Assembly: GCA_965229765.1 (NCBI GenBank)
Contig: CBDDJT010000004.1
Location: 1,054,001-1,118,000 of the forward strand
Reading direction: 5' to 3'
DNA length: 64,000 nucleotides
DNA from: ASV31 sp965229765
Lineage (GTDB): Bacteria; Pseudomonadota; Alphaproteobacteria; Rhodobacterales; Rhodobacteraceae
Every line of letters starts with the position of its first letter. The first letter of the stretch is position 1. The notes under the pieces were generated by a model. It had not been told where the DNA came from, did not search any database, and saw only the letters and a list, made by a program, of their open reading frames with translations. The translations under genes and the position numbers were made by a program. Shown one piece after another: positions 25,944 to 33,484 of this stretch.

Positions 25944-27071
25944 ATGACAACCGCTCCCTTCTCTCGCCGTGGCTTTCTGAAAGGCAGCGCCGCGCTTGCC
26001 GGTGCCGGCGCGCTGGGCCCGCTGGCCGGCCCGGCGCTGGCCGGCGGCCATTCGCCCCTGACCGTGGGCTTCATCTACGTCGGCCCCAAGGACGACTTCG
26101 GCTACAATCAGGCCCACGCCGAGGGCGCCGCCGCCGTCAAGGCGATGGACGGCGTCGTGGTTGTCGAGGAAGAGAACGTCGCCGAAACCGTGGACGTCCA
26201 GAAATCCATGGAATCGATGATCAATTTCGACGGCGCGTCGCTGCTTTTCCCCACCTCCTTCGGCTATTTCGACCCCCACATCCTCGCGGTCGCGCCCAAG
26301 TACCCCGATGTGCGCTTCCAACATGCCGCCGGGCTCTGGTCGGCCGACAAGCACCCGATGAACGTCGGCTCCTACTTCGGCTACATCGGCCTTGGCCAGT
26401 ATCTGAACGGCATCGTCGCGGGCCACATGACCAGCACGAAGAAACTGGGCTTCGTCGCCGCGAAACCGATCCCGCAGGTGCTTCAGAACATCAACTCGTA
26501 CCTGCTGGGCGCGCGCACCGTCGATCCGACCATCACCTGCCAGGTGATCTTTACCGGCGAATGGTCGCTGGCCGTGAAAGAGGCCGAGGCGACGAACGCG
26601 CTGGCCGACGCGGGCTGCGACGTCATCACCTGCCACGTCGACGGCCCCAAGGTCGTGATGGAAACCGCCGCGGGTCGCGATTGCTACGTCTGCGGCTACC
26701 ATGCCAACCAGTCGCCGCTGGCGCCCGAGAAATACCTGACCGGCGCCGAGTGGAACTGGCCGGGCGTCTACACCCGCATGGTCCAGACCGTGCTGGACGG
26801 CGGCACAATCGACAACTTCGACCGGGGCGGCCTTGCCGAGGGCTATATCAAGATGTCGCCGCTTGGCCCCGCCGTCACCGACGCCGCCCGCAACCAGTTC
26901 GAGGCCACGATGGCCGAGATGATGAAAGGCGACTTCGCCGCCTACAAGGGCCCGCTGATGGACAACGCCGGCAACACGATCCTGTCCGAAGGCCAGGTGT
27001 TCCTTGAAACCGATATCGCGCTCGAAAGCATGAACTACCTCGTCGAGGGCGTCATCGGCTCGACCTCGTAA
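25944..27071 (+). CDS. BMP-family substrate-binding protein, TAT exported
   Basis: The protein has 375 residues with a TAT signal (FSRRGFLKGSAAL, cleavage near ALA). It shows BMP-family features: GFIYVGPKDDFGYNQAHAEG near the mature start, LLFPTSFGYFDPH and GVYTRMVQTVLDGG. It is the first gene of a nine-gene rightward operon, and its product should deliver ligand to the two permeases that follow. The operon's enzymes act on formamide, biuret and allophanate, so a small amide or urea-like ligand is inferred. Confidence 0.92.
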   Translation: MTTAPFSRRGFLKGSAALAGAGALGPLAGPALAGGHSPLTVGFIYVGPKDDFGYNQAHAEGAAAVKAMDGVVVVEEENVAETVDVQKSMESMINFDGASLLFPTSFGYFDPHILAVAPKYPDVRFQHAAGLWSADKHPMNVGSYFGYIGLGQYLNGIVAGHMTSTKKLGFVAAKPIPQVLQNINSYLLGARTVDPTITCQVIFTGEWSLAVKEAEATNALADAGCDVITCHVDGPKVVMETAAGRDCYVCGYHANQSPLAPEKYLTGAEWNWPGVYTRMVQTVLDGGTIDNFDRGGLAEGYIKMSPLGPAVTDAARNQFEATMAEMMKGDFAAYKGPLMDNAGNTILSEGQVFLETDIALESMNYLVEGVIGSTS

Positions 27072-27083
27072 CGCGGGGCAGGG

Positions 27084-28205
27084 ATGGCGACGGTGGATCA
27101 GATCGGCACTTCGGGCGGGCGCAGTCTCCTCTCGCCCGAAGGCTGGCTTGCGGCGCTGGCGCGCCGGTCTGAATCCGTCGTCATCCCGGTCGGTGCGCTT
27201 CTCGCGGGGCTTCTGGTGTTCGGCCTGTTCCTGCTGACCCAGGGCAAAAGCCCCGCAGAGTTCTATGCGCTGGTCTACAAGGCCGGCTTCGGCACGTCGT
27301 TTTCATGGCAGAACACGCTGTCGCGCACCGCGCCGCTGCTGTTCGCGGCGCTGTGCGTCGCGCTGCCCGCGCGGCTGGGCCTTGTGGTGATCGGCGGCGA
27401 AGGCGCCATCGTGCTGGGGGGCGTCGCCTGCGGGGCGCTTGCCGGCACGGTGTCCGGGATGCCCGGTGCGCTGGGCATCCTGCTCATGGCCGCGGCCGGC
27501 GGTCTGGCCGGCGCGGTCTGGATCGGGGCCGTGGGGGCGCTGCGGCATTTCCGAGGGGTCAACGAAACCATTGCCAGCCTCTTGATGGCCTATATCGCCA
27601 TCGCTCTGATGAACCATCTGGTCGAGGGGCCGTTGCGCGACCCCGCCAGCCTGAACAAGCCATCCACCGCGCCGCTGGCCGATCAGCTCAAGATCGGCGC
27701 AATCCCCGGATGGGATGTCCATTGGGGCCTCGTGGTCGGCATCGTCGCCTGTGTCCTGTCATGGGTGCTGATCGAGCGCACGACATGGGGCTTCGCTGCG
27801 CGCATCGCCGGGGGCAACGTGCGCGCCGCACAGGTGCAGGGCCTGCCGGTTGGCCGCCTGATCGTCGGGTTCACCGCGCTGGGCGGCGCCTTTGCCGGGC
27901 TTGCCGGCGTGTTCGAGGTCGCGGCGGTCCATGGCTCTGCGAACGCCTCGCTCGCCACGGGATACGGCTACACCGGCATCCTCGTGGCCTTCCTCGCGCG
28001 GCACAATCCGCTGGCCATCATCCCCGTCGCCATCCTGCTGGCGGGGTTCGAGGCGTCCTCGGGCCTGATCCAGCGCCGCATGGACCTGCCCGACGCCACG
28101 GTGCTGGTGCTGCAAGGCTTCGTCTTCGTCGCGATCCTTCTGTCCGAGACGCTCTATGGCCGGCTGAAGATCTTCGCGCCCGAACGCTGGGGGCAGCCCG
28201 CATGA
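27084..28205 (+). CDS. ABC importer permease, BMP type, amide/biuret operon
   Basis: The protein has 373 residues with roughly nine hydrophobic segments after an N-terminal cytoplasmic stretch of about 30 residues. ALCVALPARLGLVVIGGEGAI and ETIASLLMAYIAIALMNHLVEGP are the first-permease signatures of BMP importers. It begins 12 bases after the binding-protein stop. The gap to the next permease is unusually long for this operon and contains an 11-bp tandem repeat. Confidence 0.92.
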   Translation: MATVDQIGTSGGRSLLSPEGWLAALARRSESVVIPVGALLAGLLVFGLFLLTQGKSPAEFYALVYKAGFGTSFSWQNTLSRTAPLLFAALCVALPARLGLVVIGGEGAIVLGGVACGALAGTVSGMPGALGILLMAAAGGLAGAVWIGAVGALRHFRGVNETIASLLMAYIAIALMNHLVEGPLRDPASLNKPSTAPLADQLKIGAIPGWDVHWGLVVGIVACVLSWVLIERTTWGFAARIAGGNVRAAQVQGLPVGRLIVGFTALGGAFAGLAGVFEVAAVHGSANASLATGYGYTGILVAFLARHNPLAIIPVAILLAGFEASSGLIQRRMDLPDATVLVLQGFVFVAILLSETLYGRLKIFAPERWGQPA

Positions 28206-28234
28206 CCGCCCCGCTTTGCCCCCGTGGCCATCGC

Positions 28235-28275
28235 GCCGACGTTATGCCGACGTTATGCCGACGTGATGCCGACGT
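28235..28275. repeat. 11-bp tandem repeat, about 3.7 units
   Basis: Starting in GCCGACG, the unit TTATGCCGACG occurs twice and TGATGCCGACG once, followed by a partial copy, in the short gap between the two permease genes. The same unit in reverse complement recurs at 60110-60149, inside the linker of a lipoyl protein. The unit spans a non-coding gap here but coding sequence there. Confidence 0.85.
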
Positions 28276-28311
28276 CGCGATTTCGGCCCTTTCCGCACCG
28301 GAGACCACGTC

Positions 28312-29238
28312 ATGAGCGACGGCGACCTCGGCCTCTGGGCCATCCCAATCGCCATGCTCGGCGGCGCCATCCGGGTCTCGACCCCCTTCCTTTTCGTGTC
28401 CCTGGGAGAGGTGCTGACCGAACGCTCCGGCCGCATCAACCTCGGCCTCGAAGGCACTTTGGTGTTCGGCGCGATGTCGGGATACGCCGTCGCCTACCTG
28501 ACAGGATCGCCTTGGGCAGGCGTGCTTGCCGCCGCCGTTGCGGGCAGTATTTTCGGGCTTTTTCATGGGCTTATCTGCTCTCTGCCAAGGGTCAACGACA
28601 TCGCCATCGGCATCGCCATGATGCTGCTGGGGATGGGTCTGGCGTTCTATTTCGGCAAGCCCTACATCCAGCCCGTCGCGCCCGACCTGCCCTCCATCGG
28701 CTTTGGCTGGTGGTCGGACCTGCCGCAGGTGCAGGCCGCGCTGCGGGTCAACGTGCTGTTCCTGATCGGCATCGCCGCCGCGATCTTCTTGTGGTGGATG
28801 TTTCGCGCCACCCGCGTCGGCCTCATCATCCGCGTCGTCGGCGACAGCACCGACGCCGCCCGCGCCATGGGCCTGAACCCCGCCGTGATCCGCACCCTTG
28901 CCACCGCCGCCGGCGGGGCCTTTGCCGGGGTGGGCGGGGCTTACCTGTCGCTCTTCTATCCCGGCAGCTGGAACGAGGGAATCTCGTCCGGTCAGGGGCT
29001 TATGGCCGTCGCGCTGGTGATTTTCGCACGCTGGAACCCGATCGCCTGTTTCTGGGCGGCGATCCTCTTTGGCGGGGCCGGGGCGCTGGGTCCGGCGCTG
29101 CAATCGGTCGGCGTCTCGTCGGGTTACTACCTGTTTTACGCGGCCCCCTACGTGCTGACGCTGGGCGTGCTGATCGCAACCTCGTCGCCAACCCGCGCCG
29201 TCACCGGCGCGCCGGGCGAGCTTTCCATCACCAAGTAG
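28312..29238 (+). CDS. ABC importer permease, BMP type, amide/biuret operon
   Basis: The protein has 308 residues and about eight hydrophobic segments. LTERSGRINLGLEGTLVFGAMSG marks it as the second-permease type. It should pair with the preceding permease and with the ATPase encoded three genes later. GGAGA lies eight bases ahead of the ATG at 28312. Confidence 0.92.
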   Translation: MSDGDLGLWAIPIAMLGGAIRVSTPFLFVSLGEVLTERSGRINLGLEGTLVFGAMSGYAVAYLTGSPWAGVLAAAVAGSIFGLFHGLICSLPRVNDIAIGIAMMLLGMGLAFYFGKPYIQPVAPDLPSIGFGWWSDLPQVQAALRVNVLFLIGIAAAIFLWWMFRATRVGLIIRVVGDSTDAARAMGLNPAVIRTLATAAGGAFAGVGGAYLSLFYPGSWNEGISSGQGLMAVALVIFARWNPIACFWAAILFGGAGALGPALQSVGVSSGYYLFYAAPYVLTLGVLIATSSPTRAVTGAPGELSITK

Positions 29239-29247
29239 GAGACGGAC

Positions 29248-30264
29248 ATGAACGGCCTTGGAGGTCTGAACAAGTCGCCCAACGGCGTGGTCATCGGGCT
29301 GGTGCAACTGCAACTGCCCGTCGTGGAAACCCCCGCCGACCTGGCCGCGCAGACGCAAAGGATCGTCGACATGGTCGGCAAGGCGCGGCGCAATCTGGGT
29401 ACGATGGACCTGGTCGTGTTTCCCGAATACGCGTTGCACGGTCTGTCGATGGACACCAACCCCGCCATCATGTGCGACCTCGACGGCCCCGAGGTGGCGG
29501 CGTTCAAGGCCGCCTGTGCCGAGAACGACATCTGGGGGTGTTTCTCCATCATGGAGGCGAACCCCCACGGCAACCCCTACAACTCGGGTCTCGTCATCGA
29601 CAACACGGGTGAGTTGAAGCTCTATTACCGCAAGCTGCACCCCTGGGTCCCGGTCGAGCCGTGGGAGCCGGGCGACCTTGGCATTCCGGTGATCGAGGGC
29701 CCCAAGGGCTGCAAGCTGTCGCTCATCATCTGTCATGACGGCATGTTCCCCGAAATGGCACGAGAGGCCGCCTACAAGGGTGCCGAGATCATGCTGCGCA
29801 CCGCGGGCTATACCGCGCCGATCCGCGACAGCTGGAAATTCACCAACCAGTCCAACGCGTTCTGCAACCTTATGGTGACGGCCAATGTCTGCATGTGCGG
29901 GTCCGACGGGACCTTTGACAGCATGGGTGAAGGCATGATCGTCAACTTCGACGGGACCGTCATCGCCCATGGCACCAGCGGCCGCGCGGACGAGATCATC
30001 ACCGCAGAGGTCCGCCCGGACCTGGTGCGAGAGGCGCGCGCGGTCTGGGGGGTGGAGAACAACATCTACCAGCTGGGCCATCGCGGATACGTGGCGGTGA
30101 AGGGCGGCGCGCAGGACTGCCCCTATACCTACATGACCGATCTGGCCGCCGGGCAATACCGCCTGCCCTGGGAAGATGAGGTGCAGGTGATGGACGGCAC
30201 CGGCGAAGGCTTTGCCGCGCCCACGCGGCTTTACGGACAATCCGTGCAGGAGGCCGCCGAATGA
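29248..30264 (+). CDS. amiF: Formamidase
   Basis: This 338-residue nitrilase-superfamily enzyme has the Glu-Lys-Cys triad at E60 (FPEYALHG), K129 (YYRKLHPW) and C162 (ICHDGMFPE). The sequence follows formamidase AmiF throughout, including EPWEPGDLG, AREAAYKGAE, NNIYQLGHRGYVA and DLAAGQYRLPWED. It hydrolyses formamide to formate and ammonia in the cytoplasm; the spacing of the triad matches AmiF rather than longer-chain AmiE. It lies within the importer operon, and its stop overlaps the start of the biuret hydrolase gene (ATGA). Confidence 0.9.
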   Translation: MNGLGGLNKSPNGVVIGLVQLQLPVVETPADLAAQTQRIVDMVGKARRNLGTMDLVVFPEYALHGLSMDTNPAIMCDLDGPEVAAFKAACAENDIWGCFSIMEANPHGNPYNSGLVIDNTGELKLYYRKLHPWVPVEPWEPGDLGIPVIEGPKGCKLSLIICHDGMFPEMAREAAYKGAEIMLRTAGYTAPIRDSWKFTNQSNAFCNLMVTANVCMCGSDGTFDSMGEGMIVNFDGTVIAHGTSGRADEIITAEVRPDLVREARAVWGVENNIYQLGHRGYVAVKGGAQDCPYTYMTDLAAGQYRLPWEDEVQVMDGTGEGFAAPTRLYGQSVQEAAE

Positions 30265-30938
30265 CCACCATCGCCTCTGATCCCTATCCCTGGCCCTGGA
30301 ACGGCGACCTGCGGCCCGAGAACACCGCGCTGATCGTCATCGACATGCAGACCGATTTCTGCGGGCCAGGCGGCTATGTCGATGCGATGGGTTATGACCT
30401 GTCGCTGACGCGTGCCCCGATCGAGCCGATCAAGGCGGTGCTGACCGCGATGCGGGCCCGGGGCTACCACATCATCCACACGCGCGAAGGCCACCGCCCC
30501 GACCTGTCGGACCTGCCCGCGAACAAGCGCTGGCGGTCCCAGCGGATCGGCGCGGGCATCGGCGATCCGGGGCCCTGTGGCAAGATCCTTGTTCGGGGCG
30601 AACCCGGCTGGGACATCATCGAGGAGCTTTACCCCGAACCCGGCGAGATCATCATCGACAAGCCCGGAAAGGGCAGCTTCTGCGCCACCGACCTGGAACT
30701 GATCCTGCGCACGCGCGGCATCGACAACCTGGTGATCTGCGGCATCACCACCGATGTCTGCGTCTCGACCACCATGCGCGAAGGCAACGACCGTGGTTTC
30801 GAATGCCTGGTGCTGGAGGATTGCTGCGGCGCCACCGACAAGGGCAACCACGACGCGGCGCTGAAGATGGTCAAGATGCAGGGCGGCGTCTTCGGCGCGG
30901 TGTCCGACAGCGCCACGCTGATCGCGGGGCTGGCATGA
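30261..30938 (+). CDS. biuH: Biuret hydrolase, isochorismatase-like cysteine hydrolase
   Basis: The protein has 225 residues with the Asp-Lys-Cys triad of the family at D28 (VIDMQTDFC), K134 (IDKPGKGSF) and C167 (TTDVCVST). The 106 and 33 residue spacings are those of rhizobial biuret hydrolase. The sequence resembles that enzyme along its whole length, for example GGYVDAMGYDLSL, RPDLSDLPANKRWRSQRIGAGIGDPGPCG and GNDRGFECLVLEDCCGATD. It cleaves biuret to allophanate and ammonia. The allophanate hydrolase needed for the next step is encoded at the end of the same operon, which strongly supports the call. Confidence 0.93.
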   Translation: MTTIASDPYPWPWNGDLRPENTALIVIDMQTDFCGPGGYVDAMGYDLSLTRAPIEPIKAVLTAMRARGYHIIHTREGHRPDLSDLPANKRWRSQRIGAGIGDPGPCGKILVRGEPGWDIIEELYPEPGEIIIDKPGKGSFCATDLELILRTRGIDNLVICGITTDVCVSTTMREGNDRGFECLVLEDCCGATDKGNHDAALKMVKMQGGVFGAVSDSATLIAGLA

Positions 30939-32464
30939 CCGTCAAGGGCGCCCATCCCGGCGGCGCGCTGGGCGTCGAGACCGTGGGCATGACCATGCGC
31001 TTCGGCGGCTTCACTGCGCTTGACGGGGTGTCCATCGCCGTGGCGCCGGGCAGCTTTCACGCGCTGCTGGGGGAAAACGGCGCCGGCAAGTCGACGCTGG
31101 TGAAGTGCATGATGGGCTTCTACCACGCCACGGCGGGCCAGCTGATGGTCGGCGGGCGCGAGGTCGAGGTGCCCGACCCCAAGGCCGCCCATGCGCACGG
31201 GTTGGGCATGGTCTATCAGCATTTCACGCTGGTGCCCTCGCTGACGGCGGCGGAAAACCTTGTCATCAGCCGCGACGACGCCCCGCGCGTGATCGACTGG
31301 CGGGCCGAGCGCGCCGCGCTGGCCGGGTTCATGGGGCGGATGCCCTTTGCCGTGCCGCTGGACCAGCCGGTGCGCGCCCTTTCGGCGGGCGAAAAGCAGA
31401 AGCTCGAGATCCTCAAGCAGCTGTATCTGGGGCGCCGCTTTCTGATCCTCGACGAACCCACGTCGGTCCTGACCCCGGACGAGGCGGACGAGGTGCTGGG
31501 CCATGTCAAGGCGTTGTGCGCGGCGGGGCAGATCACCGTTCTGATGATCACCCACAAGTTCCGCGAGGTGACGGCCTATGCAGACACGGTGTCGGTGCTG
31601 CGGCGCGGGGCGCTGGTGGGTACCGGCGCCGTGACCGAGCTGACGCATGACGAGATGGCGCGGATGATGATGGGCGACGCCAAGCTGGCCGATCCGGCGC
31701 CGCGCGCGGGCACGCCCGGCGCGCCGGTGCTGTCGGTCAACGGCGTGCAGGCGTCGGATCGCAGCGGGCTGAAGGACATCGCCATCGACGGGCTGACGGT
31801 GCGCGCGGGCGAGATCGTGGGCATCGCGGGCATTTCCGGCAACGGCCAGATGGAATTGATGGAGGTGCTGACGGGCCAGCGCCCGCTGGCCGCCGGAGAG
31901 ATCCTGGTCAAGGGCGGGCCCTATGACGCGACGCGAGAGGAGGCGCGCATCAGATGCGTCCGCTACCTGCCAGAAGAGCCGCTGCACAACGCCTGCGCGG
32001 CCCGGATGTCCGTGACCGAAAACATCGCCTTCCGCACCTTCGACCTGAACGGCAAGGGCACGCGGTTCTGGCTGTCTGGGCGCGAGATGCGGGCGCGGGC
32101 CGCCGACCTGGTGGCGGCCTTCAAGGTCAGGACCGCCTCGCTTGACAGTCCGATGGCCTCGCTTTCGGGGGGGAACGTGCAGCGCGCGGTGCTGGCGCGG
32201 GAATTGACCGGGGACGTGGATCTTCTGGTGATCTCGAACCCCTGCTTCGGGCTCGATTTCACCGCCGTGGCCGAGATCCGCGCGCGGATCATGGCGGCGC
32301 GCAACGCGGGCGCGGCGGTGCTGCTGATGTCCGAGGATCTGGACGAGATCATGGAGCTTGCAGACCGGGTGCTGGTGATGTCCGAGGGGCGGATCGCCTA
32401 TGACCGCCCGGCGTCCGAGGCCGACCGCGCCGAGATCGGGCACCACATGGGGGGGCACGCGTGA
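30935..32464 (+). CDS. ABC importer ATPase, duplicated, amide/biuret operon
   Basis: The protein has 509 residues made of two ABC domains. The first has Walker A GENGAGKST, signature LSAGEKQKLE and LILDEPTSVLTPDE. The second is degenerate, with GISGNGQME for Walker A, signature LSGGNVQRA and SNPCFGLDF in the D-loop region. It powers the two permeases encoded upstream, from which it is separated by the formamidase and biuret hydrolase genes. That order is unlike the compact arrangement in the leftward importer. Confidence 0.92.
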   Translation: MTVKGAHPGGALGVETVGMTMRFGGFTALDGVSIAVAPGSFHALLGENGAGKSTLVKCMMGFYHATAGQLMVGGREVEVPDPKAAHAHGLGMVYQHFTLVPSLTAAENLVISRDDAPRVIDWRAERAALAGFMGRMPFAVPLDQPVRALSAGEKQKLEILKQLYLGRRFLILDEPTSVLTPDEADEVLGHVKALCAAGQITVLMITHKFREVTAYADTVSVLRRGALVGTGAVTELTHDEMARMMMGDAKLADPAPRAGTPGAPVLSVNGVQASDRSGLKDIAIDGLTVRAGEIVGIAGISGNGQMELMEVLTGQRPLAAGEILVKGGPYDATREEARIRCVRYLPEEPLHNACAARMSVTENIAFRTFDLNGKGTRFWLSGREMRARAADLVAAFKVRTASLDSPMASLSGGNVQRAVLARELTGDVDLLVISNPCFGLDFTAVAEIRARIMAARNAGAAVLLMSEDLDEIMELADRVLVMSEGRIAYDRPASEADRAEIGHHMGGHA

Positions 32465-33132
32465 TGGCGCGGATTGCGGGCGCGCTGCCCTTTGGTTTCG
32501 ATTTCGACCCGGGGGCCACGGCGCTGATCGTCATCGACATGCAGCGCGACTTTGTCGAGCCGGGCGGCTTTGGTGCGGCGCTGGGCAATGACGTGATGCC
32601 CCTGCAGGGGATCGTTCCGGCGACCGCGCGGCTGATCGCGGCGGCGCGGGCGGCGGGTCTGCCGGTGATCCACACGCGCGAATGCCACCGGTCCGACCTG
32701 TCCGATTGCCCGCCCGCCAAGCTGAACCGGGGCGCGCCCAGACTGCGGATCGGCGATCCGGGGCCGATGGGGCGCATCCTGATCGCCGGCGAACCGGGGG
32801 CAGAGATTGTTCCCGAACTGGCCCCCGCGCCGGGCGAGGCGGTGATCGACAAGCCGGGCAAGGGCGCGTTCCACGCGACGCCCCTGTCGCAGGTCTTGCA
32901 GCACCTGGGCACGCGGTCGCTGATCTTGGCGGGTGTCACCACCGAGGTCTGCGTGCAGACCACCATGCGCGAGGCCAACGACCGCGGGTTCGAGTGCCTT
33001 CTGGCCGAGGACGCCACCGAAAGCTATTTTCCCGCCTTCAAGTCAGCGACGCTGGAGATGATCCGCGCGCAGGGCGCCATCGTGGGCTGGACGGCCACGG
33101 TCGATCAGATCGCCGAGGTGTTGGGTGGCTAG
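32461..33132 (+). CDS. Second isochorismatase-like cysteine hydrolase
   Basis: The protein has about 223 residues and is a diverged relative of the biuret hydrolase three frames upstream. It keeps the triad D26 (VIDMQRDFV), K131 (IDKPGKGAF) and C164 (TTEVCVQT), and the IGDPGPMGRIL and ANDRGFECLL segments. It lacks the long RWRSQRIG segment and the CCGATD motif of BiuH, where AEDATESYF appears instead. Its substrate is probably a related amide, such as a ureide. It starts with GTG overlapping the ATPase stop (GTGA); ATG at the next codon is equally possible. Confidence 0.85.
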   Translation: MMARIAGALPFGFDFDPGATALIVIDMQRDFVEPGGFGAALGNDVMPLQGIVPATARLIAAARAAGLPVIHTRECHRSDLSDCPPAKLNRGAPRLRIGDPGPMGRILIAGEPGAEIVPELAPAPGEAVIDKPGKGAFHATPLSQVLQHLGTRSLILAGVTTEVCVQTTMREANDRGFECLLAEDATESYFPAFKSATLEMIRAQGAIVGWTATVDQIAEVLGG

Positions 33133-33484
33133 CGCACCGGCGATCCTGCGCCATCTGCCCGGGCTGATGCAGGGCGGCTGGCGCGACCTGACCTTCGCGC
33201 CCTTCCGCGAGGGCGTCGAGATCTGCGACCTGACGCCGGGCTATCCGAAGCTGGCGCTGCTGCGCTACGCGCCGGGGGCCGCGGTGCCTCGGCACCGGCA
33301 CACCGGGCTGGAAACCATCGTTGTGCTGGACGGCTCGCAAACGGATGAGGCCGGGCATTACCCCAAGGGTTCGGTGATGGTGAACCCCGAAGGGACCGAA
33401 CATGCAGTGCGGTCCGAAGACGGCTGCGTGGTGCTGATCCAGTGGGAACGGCCCGTGGAGATACTGGAGGAGGACGGGGCGTGA
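33125..33484 (+). CDS. Cupin-domain protein (ChrR-like)
   Basis: The protein has 119 residues and a single cupin barrel. HRHTGLETIVVLDG supplies an HxHxxxxE-like metal set and GTEHAV a later histidine. It resembles the anti-sigma ChrR-type cupin found alone in many catabolic operons. It could be a small metalloenzyme, possibly an isomerase or sensor, in amide breakdown; no reaction can be assigned. It begins with GTG, overlapping the preceding gene by 8 bp, and ends overlapping the allophanate hydrolase start (GTGA). Confidence 0.8.
   Translation: MASAPAILRHLPGLMQGGWRDLTFAPFREGVEICDLTPGYPKLALLRYAPGAAVPRHRHTGLETIVVLDGSQTDEAGHYPKGSVMVNPEGTEHAVRSEDGCVVLIQWERPVEILEEDGA

Noticed and set aside
28235..28275. 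CRISPR array
   Set aside because: Units are 11 bp, directly adjacent and without spacers, and there are no cas genes.
28018..30240. Very long open frames opposite real genes, for example about 740 codons here and similar ones opposite katG, iorB and the aldehyde dehydrogenase
   Set aside because: They lie antisense to genes with clear families and motifs. In GC-rich DNA, third-position bias leaves such frames open, and their translations are Arg/His-rich without any domain.
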